NCBI RefSeq assembly: GCF_000313755.1
Contig: NZ_AMZB01000138.1
Coordinates: 1-64,000 of the forward strand
Reading direction: 5' to 3'
Length of the DNA stretch: 64,000 nt
DNA from: Pseudomonas nitroreducens TX1
Lineage (GTDB): Bacteria; Pseudomonadota; Gammaproteobacteria; Pseudomonadales; Pseudomonadaceae
Both the position numbers and the translations under genes were made by a program. The notes beneath the pieces are model-generated. The model ran no database searches. It saw only the letters and a list, made by a program, of their open reading frames with translations, and was not told the origin of the DNA. Of the stretch, positions 57,273 through 64,000 are shown in pieces; the stretch's first letter is position 1, and each line of letters begins with the position of its first letter.

Positions 57273-58036
57273 TCGAAGTACGCCAGCTGACCAAGCAGTT
57301 CCGAGGGCAGGAGGTGCTCAAGGGCATCGACCTGACCGTGGAGGCCGGCGAAGTGGTCGCGATCATCGGCCCCAGCGGCTCGGGCAAGACGACCCTGCTG
57401 CGCTGCCTCAACCTGCTGGAAGTGCCCAACGGCGGGACCATCCAGGTTGGCGACATCCGCATCGATGCCTCACGGCCGCTCAGCGGACAGCAGGGACTGA
57501 TCCGCAAGCTGCGCCAGCACGTGGGCTTCGTCTTCCAGAACTTCAACCTGTTCCCTCACCGCACCGCGCTGGAGAACGTGGTGGAAGGCCCGATCATCGT
57601 GAAGAAGGAGCCTCGCGCCCAAGCCATCGAGCGTGCCCGCCAGTTACTGGCGAAGGTCGGGCTGGCCGGCAAGGAAGACTCCTACCCCAAGCGCCTTTCC
57701 GGTGGCCAGCAACAACGCGTTGCCATCGCACGCGCCCTGGCCATGCAGCCGGACGTGATCCTCTTCGATGAGCCCACCTCGGCGCTCGACCCGGAACTGG
57801 TCGGTGAAGTTCTGTCGACTATCCGCGGCCTGGCCCAGGAAAAACGCACCATGGTCATCGTCACCCACGAAATGAGCTTCGCCCGCGACGTCGCGAACCG
57901 GACGATCTTCATCGACAAGGGCGTGATTGTCGAACAGGGCGACGCCAAGGCACTGTTCGCCCACCCAAAGGAAGAACGCACCCGTCAGTTCCTCAGCAAA
58001 TTCCTCGACCAGGGCGAGAAGCGCGTAGCGGAATAG
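57269..58036 (+). CDS. tcyN: Cystine ABC ATPase (TcyN/YecC type)
   Basis: A 255-aa polar-amino-acid transport ATPase. Walker A is GPSGSGKTT (~34-42), the signature LSGGQQQRVAIARAL, Walker B ILFDEPTSALDPE. ATG 57269 overlaps the permease stop. This gene completes the desulfhydrase-cystine uptake unit. No strong terminator follows. Confidence 0.93.
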   Translation: MIEVRQLTKQFRGQEVLKGIDLTVEAGEVVAIIGPSGSGKTTLLRCLNLLEVPNGGTIQVGDIRIDASRPLSGQQGLIRKLRQHVGFVFQNFNLFPHRTALENVVEGPIIVKKEPRAQAIERARQLLAKVGLAGKEDSYPKRLSGGQQQRVAIARALAMQPDVILFDEPTSALDPELVGEVLSTIRGLAQEKRTMVIVTHEMSFARDVANRTIFIDKGVIVEQGDAKALFAHPKEERTRQFLSKFLDQGEKRVAE

Positions 58037-58162
58037 AATCGAATTAATCGATCAATATACGCCGATATTTGCGCTTTTTTATCGATAGAGCGCGAGAGAA
58101 CATAGTCCCATGAACCGCGCGGTCAGGCCCACCCGCCTGCCGCGCCCCAAGAGGACTAAGTC

Positions 58163-58858
58163 ATGATCGAACGCAGACCCTTCCAGCAACTTGGCGGCGC
58201 CAACCACGGCTGGCTCAATGCCAAGCACCACTTCTCCTTTGCCGAATACTACGACGCCGAGCGTATGGACTGGGGCAACCTCCGCGTCTGGAACGATGAC
58301 GAAATCGCTGCCGGCACCGGCTTCCCGCCGCACCCGCATCGCGAGATGGAAATTATCACCTACGTCCGCCAGGGTGCGATCACCCACCAGGACAGCCTGG
58401 GCAACAAAGGCCGTACCGAAGCGGGCGACGTACAGGTGATGAGCGCGGGCTCGGGCATCGTGCACTCCGAGTACAACCTGGAGAAGGATGTCACCAAGAT
58501 CTTCCAGATCTGGATCATCCCGTCGGTACGCGGCGGCACGCCATCCTGGGGCGCCAAACCCTTCCCGAAGGGCGACCGCGCCGGGCGCTTCGTGACCCTC
58601 GCCAGTGGCTATGAGAACGACGCCGACGCCTTGCGCATCCGCGCCGAAGGCCGCCTGGTCGCCGCCACTCTTAAGGCCGGACAGACCGCCGAGTATGAAC
58701 TCGACGGCCGCCGCGGCTACCTGGTGCCGGCAACCGGCAAGGTCGAGGTCAATGGCGTCGAACTGCTGGCCCGCGACGGCGCCGCAATTGCCGACGAGGC
58801 CGTGTTGAAGGTCACGGCGCTGGAAGACAGTGAGGTGATTCTGGTCGACGTCGCCTGA
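58163..58858 (+). CDS. Pirin family protein
   Basis: A 231-aa bicupin. The metal site of the N-terminal cupin is visible as PHPHREMEIITYV with the later GIVHSEYN, giving the His/His/His/Glu set. Some bacterial pirins are quercetinases, others bind pyruvate dehydrogenase; the role here is open. AAGAGGAC precedes the start. A terminator follows at 58875-58908. Confidence 0.9.
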   Translation: MIERRPFQQLGGANHGWLNAKHHFSFAEYYDAERMDWGNLRVWNDDEIAAGTGFPPHPHREMEIITYVRQGAITHQDSLGNKGRTEAGDVQVMSAGSGIVHSEYNLEKDVTKIFQIWIIPSVRGGTPSWGAKPFPKGDRAGRFVTLASGYENDADALRIRAEGRLVAATLKAGQTAEYELDGRRGYLVPATGKVEVNGVELLARDGAAIADEAVLKVTALEDSEVILVDVA

Positions 58859-58874
58859 TCCACACGATGGTGAC

Positions 58875-58908
58875 AAAAAAAGGCACGCTGGTTGGCGTGC
58901 CTTTTTTA
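58875..58908. terminator. Bidirectional rho-independent terminator
   Basis: Stem GGCACGC / GCGTGCC with a TGGTTG loop, flanked by A and T runs. It serves both the pirin gene (plus) and the O-methyltransferase gene (minus). Confidence 0.92.
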
Positions 58909-58922
58909 TTTCACCGTAGAAA

Positions 58923-59585
58923 TTAGCGCTTGCGGCAAAGACTCATGCCATCGCCAATCGGCACCAGCGAATAATCCACCCTCTCGTCCGTCTTCAACGC
59001 AAGGTTGAGCTGTTGGATCGCTCGGGTGTCCGCGCTTTCCGGGTTCGTCTCCAGCACCCGCCCGCTCCACAGTACATTGTCGAAAACCACCAGGCCGCCT
59101 TCGCGCAGCAGCGTCAGGGCGTGCTCGAGGTAAACGGGATAGTTGGCCTTGTCGGCATCGATGAAAATCAGATCGAAACTGCCTTTCTGGTCTCCAGCCA
59201 TCAGCGTCTCCAGAGTGGCCTGCGCCGCGCCGAGGCGTAGCTCGATTCGAGAGTCGACGCCTGCGTCACGCCAGTAGCTCCGGGCGATGTCATTGTACTC
59301 ACCAGGCAGGTCGCAGCAGAGAATATGCCCGCCTTCCGGCAAGGCCTCGGCCATGCACAGGGCGCTGTAGCCGGTGAAGGTGCCGATCTCGAGAATGCGT
59401 TTCGCGCCGGTGAGTCGGACCAGCAGGGCGAGGAACTGCCCCTGCTCCGGGGCAACCTGCCAACGGGACATCGGCAGGCTGGCAGTCTCGGCTCGCAGGC
59501 GAGCCTTGACGGGAGAATCGCGCAGGGATACGTCGAGAAGGTACTGGTATAGCGAGTCGTCCAGATTCAGCGTGCGGGTGGTCAT
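58923..59585 (-). CDS. Class I SAM O-methyltransferase (CCoAOMT-like)
   Basis: A 220-aa methyltransferase of the catechol/caffeoyl-CoA type. The SAM loop is ILEIGTFTGYSALCMAEALP (about 65-84), FDLIFIDADKANY carries the metal-binding Asp, and VVFDNVLWSGRV holds further ligands. Substrate unknown. It lies 16 bases downstream of an NlpC/P60 gene on the same strand. Confidence 0.9.
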   Translation of the reverse strand: MTTRTLNLDDSLYQYLLDVSLRDSPVKARLRAETASLPMSRWQVAPEQGQFLALLVRLTGAKRILEIGTFTGYSALCMAEALPEGGHILCCDLPGEYNDIARSYWRDAGVDSRIELRLGAAQATLETLMAGDQKGSFDLIFIDADKANYPVYLEHALTLLREGGLVVFDNVLWSGRVLETNPESADTRAIQQLNLALKTDERVDYSLVPIGDGMSLCRKR

Positions 59586-59600
59586 GGGCCCTCCTGAGGA

Positions 59601-60131
59601 TCAAGGATGGAGGGCGAGACTCTGGACGGCGAGGACGCGCTTGGCTTCCAGGAAGGCCTTCTGCCAATAGGCGCTGTCGAGGCTGTCCAGGCGTACGGTC
59701 CCGCCCGTTCTGGGCGCATGAACGAAGCGCCCCTCCCCGACATAGATACCCGCATGACTGACGCCCCGTCCACCGCTGGTGGCGAAGAACACCAGATCGC
59801 CGCTCTGCAGGGACTCGCGGCCGACGGTAGGCGCGCGCAGGGAAATCATCTCGCGAGTGGAGCGCGGCAGCATCAGGCCGGTTGCATCACGGTAGACGTA
59901 GCCGATCAGGCCGCTGCAATCGAATCCACCATCCGGCGTGTTGCCGCCCCAACGATAAGGCGTTCCGACCAAGCCAATGGCACGGATCAGGACATCGTCA
60001 GCGGCCTGGGTGTTGTAGACGGGAGCAGCGGGCGCGTTCACCACGGGAGGCGGCGACGGTGGCGTACGACTGGCGCAGGCGGCCAGCGAGGCGAGAACAA
60101 CCAGAAGAATGATGCGCTGAGGAACGAACAT
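59601..60131 (-). CDS. NlpC/P60 cell-wall peptidase lipoprotein (copy 1)
   Basis: A 176-aa lipoprotein (LAACAS, Cys 19-20 region) with a short Pro-rich linker and an NlpC/P60 domain (about 50-170). The Cys nucleophile is in FDCSGLIGY, the His in VSHAGIYVG and the third polar residue in FVHAPRTGG. Such enzymes cut peptide stems of peptidoglycan. ATG 60131 is the best start. A close paralogue lies immediately upstream in transcription. Confidence 0.9.
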   Translation of the reverse strand: MFVPQRIILLVVLASLAACASRTPPSPPPVVNAPAAPVYNTQAADDVLIRAIGLVGTPYRWGGNTPDGGFDCSGLIGYVYRDATGLMLPRSTREMISLRAPTVGRESLQSGDLVFFATSGGRGVSHAGIYVGEGRFVHAPRTGGTVRLDSLDSAYWQKAFLEAKRVLAVQSLALHP

Positions 60132-60190
60132 GTGATGGCATCCCGTCAAGGAGTGCCATCACTTTCTACCAACAGAGACTTGAGCGCAAT

Positions 60191-60211
60191 ACTTAAAGTA
60201 AAACTTTAAGT
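60191..60211. repeat. AT-rich inverted repeat between the two NlpC/P60 genes
   Basis: ACTTAAAG and CTTTAAGT (60191-60198, 60204-60211) are exact inverted arms around TAAAA. It abuts the stop codon of copy 2 and precedes copy 1. It could be a weak terminator or a protein-binding site; there is no U run. Confidence 0.5.
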
Positions 60212-60832
60212 TTAACGAGTCGCTGTTTTCGGCTCGTAGCCGGGCTCGAGCACGCGCTTGGCTTCCATGAAGCTCAGGCGCCAGTAGCTTTCGTCCAGGC
60301 GATCCACCCGTACACCACCGCCGCGGCGGCTGGCTGAATGGATGAATTGTCCATCGCCGATATAAATGCCGGCGTGACTGACCCGACCGCGACCACGATT
60401 GTTGAAGAAGATCAGGTCGCCCGGTTGCAGGTCTTCTTTGGAGACCAGCGGGACGTCCATGTTGATCATCTCACGCGTCGAACGCGGCAGGCTGATGCCC
60501 GCTTCTTCGCGGAACAGATAGCCCACGAAACCGCTGCAATCGAAGCCCGTCCGCTCCGATTTCCCACCAAAGCGGTACGGAGTACCGATCAGCGAGAACG
60601 CGCGGTCCAGAATGTCGGATACATGGGCAGTTGAACTGCCGTTATCGTTTTTGGCCCCCTCGTCCTGCGACTCATTCATCAGCGCTATGTTGTGCTGATT
60701 GACCTGGAGAGCGGCTCGAGTGACAGGCGCTGAAGCCACCTGATTCGGCTGCGATTCCGGCGAATGGCTGGCGCAAGCTGCCAGCAGCAGAACGAAACTC
60801 ATGGGCACGAGGGGTGCGAAGCGTTTAAGCAT
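60212..60832 (-). CDS. NlpC/P60 cell-wall peptidase lipoprotein (copy 2)
   Basis: A 206-aa lipoprotein (LLLAACAS) with a longer polar linker (about residues 25-85) and an NlpC/P60 domain with FDCSGFVGYLF, VSHAGIYIGDG and FIHSASRRGGG. It is clearly paralogous to copy 1 (shared LPRSTREMI and VSHAGIY segments). ATG 60832 is preferred; a GTG lies six bases upstream. It sits ~75 bases downstream of the sirtuin gene's region, convergent to none. Confidence 0.9.
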   Translation of the reverse strand: MLKRFAPLVPMSFVLLLAACASHSPESQPNQVASAPVTRAALQVNQHNIALMNESQDEGAKNDNGSSTAHVSDILDRAFSLIGTPYRFGGKSERTGFDCSGFVGYLFREEAGISLPRSTREMINMDVPLVSKEDLQPGDLIFFNNRGRGRVSHAGIYIGDGQFIHSASRRGGGVRVDRLDESYWRLSFMEAKRVLEPGYEPKTATR

Positions 60833-60907
60833 GGGCACGACCGTGTCTCATTAGTTCCATTTAATAGCGGGCTAATTTGCCCGCTCAATGGGGGTAATGC
60901 AAGTTTT

Positions 60908-61672
60908 TTATCGCGGAATGTGACCCAGCAGGCGCGGCATAATGTCTAAGGCTCGACCCGCCATTCTCTCTTCGACCACTGAACTCAGGTCCGTCAGGCC
61001 TGGATTCACCTCGGCGGTGAAGCCCCCCGCGTCCCGAGTGCGCAGCACCGGCTCGATGATGTAGGGGAAGCTCGCAGTGGTTCCTACCAGCAGAACAGCG
61101 TCGAAGCCTTTGCGCAATTGCGCATACAGCGTGTCGATCGCCTCCTCGGGCAACATCTCCTCGAACAGCACCACTGGCGGACGCAACACGCCTGCGCAGC
61201 GCGCACATTTCGGTGGTAACGGCCCCTGCAGATGCCCTGCCAGCTCGGAGCTTTCCAGCCCGCACGACTGGCAGTACAACGGCGCCAGCTGGCCATGGAT
61301 CTGGATCAGCCGCTCAGCAGGCGAGCCCGCGCGACGATGGAAGCCATCGATGTTCTGCGTCAGCACCCAGCATTCCGGCTTGAGCCGCTGCAGTTCGGCG
61401 ATGGCCTCGTGGCCGGCATTTGGCTGCGCGTTCAGGCAAGCCTTGCCCAGTTCGGCCAGGTATTTCCAGCACAGGGCGGGATCTTTCTGCAGCATCGGAC
61501 CGGAAATCGCCACCTCGATGGGTATGCCTTCCGCTGTCCGGCCGTTATATAGACCACCCAGCCCCCGATAGGTCGGCATCCCCGAGTCAGCGGAAAGTCC
61601 GGCGCCAGTAATCACCAGGATGCGCTCGGCGCGCGCCAATGCCGCGCCCGTGCGTTCGATGGCCGAATCCAT
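60908..61672 (-). CDS. Sirtuin-type NAD-dependent protein deacylase
   Basis: A 254-aa SIR2-family enzyme removing lysine acyl groups. The NAD loop is GAGLSADSGMPTYRG, the catalytic His is in IHGQLAPLYC after TQNIDGFHRRAG, and the zinc site is CQSCG plus CARCAG. ATG 61672 has a strong GGAGGAGGG site; a longer frame upstream is not likely. Called CobB in enterobacteria; I leave the symbol empty to avoid confusion with the cobalamin cobB at 45399. Confidence 0.92.
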   Translation of the reverse strand: MDSAIERTGAALARAERILVITGAGLSADSGMPTYRGLGGLYNGRTAEGIPIEVAISGPMLQKDPALCWKYLAELGKACLNAQPNAGHEAIAELQRLKPECWVLTQNIDGFHRRAGSPAERLIQIHGQLAPLYCQSCGLESSELAGHLQGPLPPKCARCAGVLRPPVVLFEEMLPEEAIDTLYAQLRKGFDAVLLVGTTASFPYIIEPVLRTRDAGGFTAEVNPGLTDLSSVVEERMAGRALDIMPRLLGHIPR

Positions 61673-61701
61673 GCACCCTCCTCCGCAGCCGGGCCGCGCC
61701 T

Positions 61702-62373
61702 TCAGTGATTGACCGTATATGACAGCATCATCGAGATATGGCACAGCGGCCGACCGCTTTGTTCCTGCCACTGGCTGAAAGCGCTCTGCACCAGCGCGAG
61801 GTCCTTCAGGCTGGTCGGCGTCCTGTCGACGATTTCCTGGGCCTTGAGCGCCGCGACCACATCATCGCTGAGAACGAAGGTGTCCTTGCCGGCCATGCGC
61901 AGGAATCGCGGTGCGGACATACCGCCCAACTGGTTGCCGCGCTTGGCCAGCAGCTTCCACAGGCCGACGATATCGCTGGAAGGCCAACCGGCCAGGAACC
62001 TGCCGAAACTGCCGTACTCGCGGGCGATGTCCAGGACGAACTGGGCATTGCGCGGCACGCTCTTGAGCTTGCCCAGATGACGGATCAGCCGGGTGTCCTG
62101 CATCAGGTTTTCCAGACGTTCGCCGCCCATCAGCACGACCTTCTCCGGGTCGAAGCCGAAGAAGACCTCCTCGAAGGCCGGCCACTTGGCGTCCACCAGG
62201 CTGTGCTTGAGCCCGGCACGGAAGATGCGCAGGCTGATCAGCGACAGGTAGCGATCATCGCCAACCGCCGCCAGATTGGCCGGCGACTTGGGCTGCGGCA
62301 GGCGGGCTTCCAGCGCTTCGACCGAGCCGAAGCGATTCAGGCAGTACTCGTATAGCCACGGGTAATCGCGCAT
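61702..62373 (-). CDS. Divergent DNA-3-methyladenine glycosylase I-like protein
   Basis: A 223-aa protein with the helical core of the Tag family (adenine glycosylase I): SLISLRIFRAGLKHSLVDAKW and LIRHLGKLKSVPRNAQFVLD correspond to its HhH-type glycosylase segments. The usual N-terminal Cys of the zinc snap is absent, since it starts MRDYPWLYEYCLNRFG, and the C-terminal Cys/His pattern is reduced to PLCHISMM. So the zinc site seems lost or altered and glycosylase activity is uncertain. Lies 29 bases upstream of the sirtuin start on the same strand. Confidence 0.78.
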   Translation of the reverse strand: MRDYPWLYEYCLNRFGSVEALEARLPQPKSPANLAAVGDDRYLSLISLRIFRAGLKHSLVDAKWPAFEEVFFGFDPEKVVLMGGERLENLMQDTRLIRHLGKLKSVPRNAQFVLDIAREYGSFGRFLAGWPSSDIVGLWKLLAKRGNQLGGMSAPRFLRMAGKDTFVLSDDVVAALKAQEIVDRTPTSLKDLALVQSAFSQWQEQSGRPLCHISMMLSYTVNH

Positions 62374-62392
62374 CGGGCGTCCTTGCGAGTTC

Positions 62393-63220
62393 TTACAGGT
62401 TCATCACGTCCAGGAAGCGCGGGGTGGCGGTCTCGTCGATGCGCAGGCTGTTGAAGTCGAACAGGTTACGGTCGGCCAGTTGCGACGGCACCACGTTCTG
62501 TAGCGCGCGGAACATGATCTCGGTACGGCCCGGCGACTTGCGCTCCCAGTCCAGCAGCATTTCCTTGACCACCTGGCGCTGCAGGTTTTCCTGGGAACCA
62601 CACAGGTTGCACGGGATGATCGGGAATTCCTTGAGCACCGAGTAGGCCTCGATGTCCTTCTCGTTGCAGTACGCCAGCGGACGGATCACCACGTTGCGGC
62701 CGTCGTCGGAAAGCAACTTGGGCGGCATGGCCTTGAGGGTGCCGCCGTAGAACATATTAAGGAAGAAGGTTTCCAGGATGTCGTCGCGGTGGTGACCCAG
62801 CGCCATCTTGGTCGCGCCGATTTCGTCGGCATAGGTGTAGAGGGTGCCACGGCGCAGGCGCGAGCACAGCGAGCAGGTGGTCTTGCCCTCCGGGATCTTC
62901 TCCTTCACCACCGAGTAGGTGTCCTTCTCGATGATGTGGTACTGCACGCCGATGGATTCCAGGTAGGCCGGCAGCACATGCTCGGGGAAGCCGGGCTGCT
63001 TCTGGTCCATGTTCACCGCGACGATCTCGAACTGGATCGGCGCCACCTTCTGCAGGTACAGCAGGATGTCCAGCAGGGTGTAGCTGTCCTTGCCACCGGA
63101 CAGGCAGACCATCACCTTGTCGCCGTCCTCGATCATGTTGAAGTCGGTGACCGCTTCGCCAACCTGGCGGCGCAGGCGTTTCTGCAGTTTGTTCTGGTTG
63201 ACCGAAAGGGTGCTGGCCAT
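62393..63220 (-). CDS. ttcA: tRNA 2-thiocytidine biosynthesis protein TtcA
   Basis: A 275-aa PP-loop ATPase thiolating C32 of certain tRNAs with an iron-sulfur cluster. The PP-loop is [13 protein letters not shown]; the two CxxC motifs [10 protein letters not shown] and [12 protein letters not shown] are in their expected order. ATG 63220 is the family start. It is 19 bases upstream of the Tag-like gene, same strand, so cotranscribed. Confidence 0.96.
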   Translation of the reverse strand: MASTLSVNQNKLQKRLRRQVGEAVTDFNMIEDGDKVMVCLSGGKDSYTLLDILLYLQKVAPIQFEIVAVNMDQKQPGFPEHVLPAYLESIGVQYHIIEKDTYSVVKEKIPEGKTTCSLCSRLRRGTLYTYADEIGATKMALGHHRDDILETFFLNMFYGGTLKAMPPKLLSDDGRNVVIRPLAYCNEKDIEAYSVLKEFPIIPCNLCGSQENLQRQVVKEMLLDWERKSPGRTEIMFRALQNVVPSQLADRNLFDFNSLRIDETATPRFLDVMNL

Positions 63221-63321
63221 GGTGCTCGGGAATCCAAAGGGCAAGACGAAAAGCCGGTCATTTTACGCGCAAAGCGACGCATACCCCAGCCCCTCCATCG
63301 GGCTACTGCTAATCTGACAGC

Positions 63322-63918
63322 ATGACGCCCGATCTCGCCCCTTCCCTCGACCTGACGGACCAGCTCCTGCAGTTGCTGCAGGAAGCGACTGAAGGAATCT
63401 CCGAATTCCAGCTGATCCAGCATTTGAAGGCTCGGCACTCGACCCACGTGCCCAACCTGCCGCTGACTGACAAGCTGGTGCTGTTCCGCACCCATTTCCT
63501 GGTGTTCAACGCGCTGTATCGCCTGCGCGACCGGCTGTGGGAGGAGAACGCCGCACACCTGGAGATCGGCCCATTGTCGATCCGTCTCTGTCCCTATATG
63601 AGCGGGGTGCAGGCACTCGGCGAGCAGGACGCCTTGCGCGCCTACTACCTCGACGAGAAGCATCTGAGGGAAACCACCGAACACGACGTGGAAAAGCTGC
63701 TGGAGAGCTTCTGGACGCGCATGCAGGGGAATGAGGAAAAGGCCGCCGCGCTGGCGCTCTTCGAGCTGGAAGACGGGCCGGTGGACTACGCACTGATCAA
63801 GCTGCGCTATCGCCAGTTGGTGAGCCAGCACCACCCCGACCGTGGTGGCAGTAACACGCGCCTTCAGTCGATCAATAAAGCCATGGAAATTCTGGAGCGC
63901 TATTACAGCCGCCCGTGA
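63322..63918 (+). CDS. DnaJ-related protein with C-terminal J domain
   Basis: A 198-aa protein. The first ~130 residues are the helical DnaJ-related N-terminal domain (LLQLLQEATEGISEFQLIQHLK). The J domain is at the C-terminus (about 145-198), with the HPD motif in SQHHPDRGGSN, placed unlike classic DnaJ. The HPD is intact, so it may stimulate an Hsp70 ATPase. Divergent from ttcA. Confidence 0.88.
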   Translation: MTPDLAPSLDLTDQLLQLLQEATEGISEFQLIQHLKARHSTHVPNLPLTDKLVLFRTHFLVFNALYRLRDRLWEENAAHLEIGPLSIRLCPYMSGVQALGEQDALRAYYLDEKHLRETTEHDVEKLLESFWTRMQGNEEKAAALALFELEDGPVDYALIKLRYRQLVSQHHPDRGGSNTRLQSINKAMEILERYYSRP

Positions 63919-63965
63919 AACTTCCATTTGCTCTAACCCCACGGACGACGTGGTCTGCAGCCATT

Positions 63966-63992
63966 CCTATACTGCGACTTAAGGTCGCATAG
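63966..63992. repeat. Imperfect inverted repeat near the window's right edge
   Basis: TGCGAC and GTCGCA arms around a TTAAG centre, extended by CTAT/ATAG. No T run follows within the window, so I cannot say whether it is a terminator, an operator or part of a promoter of the next gene. Confidence 0.4.
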
Positions 63993-64000
63993 GTCGGCCG

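Noticed and set aside
60908-61672. Calling the sirtuin cobB and placing it in cobalamin synthesis
   Set aside because: The fold and zinc site are those of SIR2 deacylases; the cobalamin amidase is the separate gene at 45399-46691.

Overview
The window is GC-rich Pseudomonas chromosome, probably from the P. aeruginosa / P. nitroreducens / P. citronellolis side of the genus. The basis is gene content and order: an oprD-type porin beside a HIT protein, slyX, a thioesterase and proS; an arsC-wrbA-hda-purMN block; and a late-cobalamin operon next to a MarR/MFS/glutathione peroxidase/acyl-CoA dehydrogenase block. I recall these as separate syntenic blocks of P. aeruginosa PAO1; this is memory, not a search. 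No rRNA, tRNA or CRISPR array was seen.

Layout. (1) 1-15443 is an accessory island holding a two-partner-secretion contact-dependent inhibition (CDI) system read on the minus strand: cdiB (13743-15443), a very large cdiA (2332-13686) and an overlapping immunity gene (1904-2335). The last ~140 residues of CdiA look like a YwqJ-type nucleic-acid deaminase toxin (CAE and CxxC motifs). Downstream is an AT-rich zone of small orphan genes (883-1742) interleaved with REPIN-like inverted repeats. A RAYT transposase gene (47-736) closes the zone and is flanked by the same repeats. (2) 15689-33248 is core genome: slyX, HIT, oprD, thioesterase, proS, lipoprotein, acylphosphatase, thioredoxin-like lipoprotein, PilZ protein, YihY, ArsC, WrbA, DUF2069, Hda, DUF2066, purM-purN, DUF3108, DUF2167. 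(3) 33373-35850 is a minus-strand unit of marR, an MFS transporter, a tiny membrane peptide and a glutathione peroxidase, with matching palindromes before marR and before the MFS gene. A 606-aa acyl-CoA dehydrogenase follows on the plus strand. (4) 37886-38271 is a 71-bp tandem repeat array. (5) 38306-47331 is a ten-gene cobalamin operon (cobO, cobB, bluB, cobD/cbiB, cobC, cobQ, cobP, cobT, alpha-ribazole phosphatase, cobS), mostly overlapping, preceded by a clear cobalamin riboswitch at about 47600-47812. (6) 47953-51448 is a four-gene MCE/Mla-like lipid transport operon. (7) 51547-54425 holds poorly known genes. (8) 54680-58036 is D-cysteine desulfhydrase plus a cystine ABC transporter. (9) 58163-63918 holds pirin, an O-methyltransferase, two NlpC/P60 lipoproteins, a sirtuin, a divergent Tag-like glycosylase, TtcA and a DnaJ-related protein.

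The most interesting part is the island's 3' end. The toxin tip and its immunity gene drop in GC relative to the CdiA stalk. The downstream orphan small genes look like displaced toxin/immunity cassettes, and REPIN elements sit exactly between the modules. That arrangement would be consistent with repeat-assisted cassette replacement.
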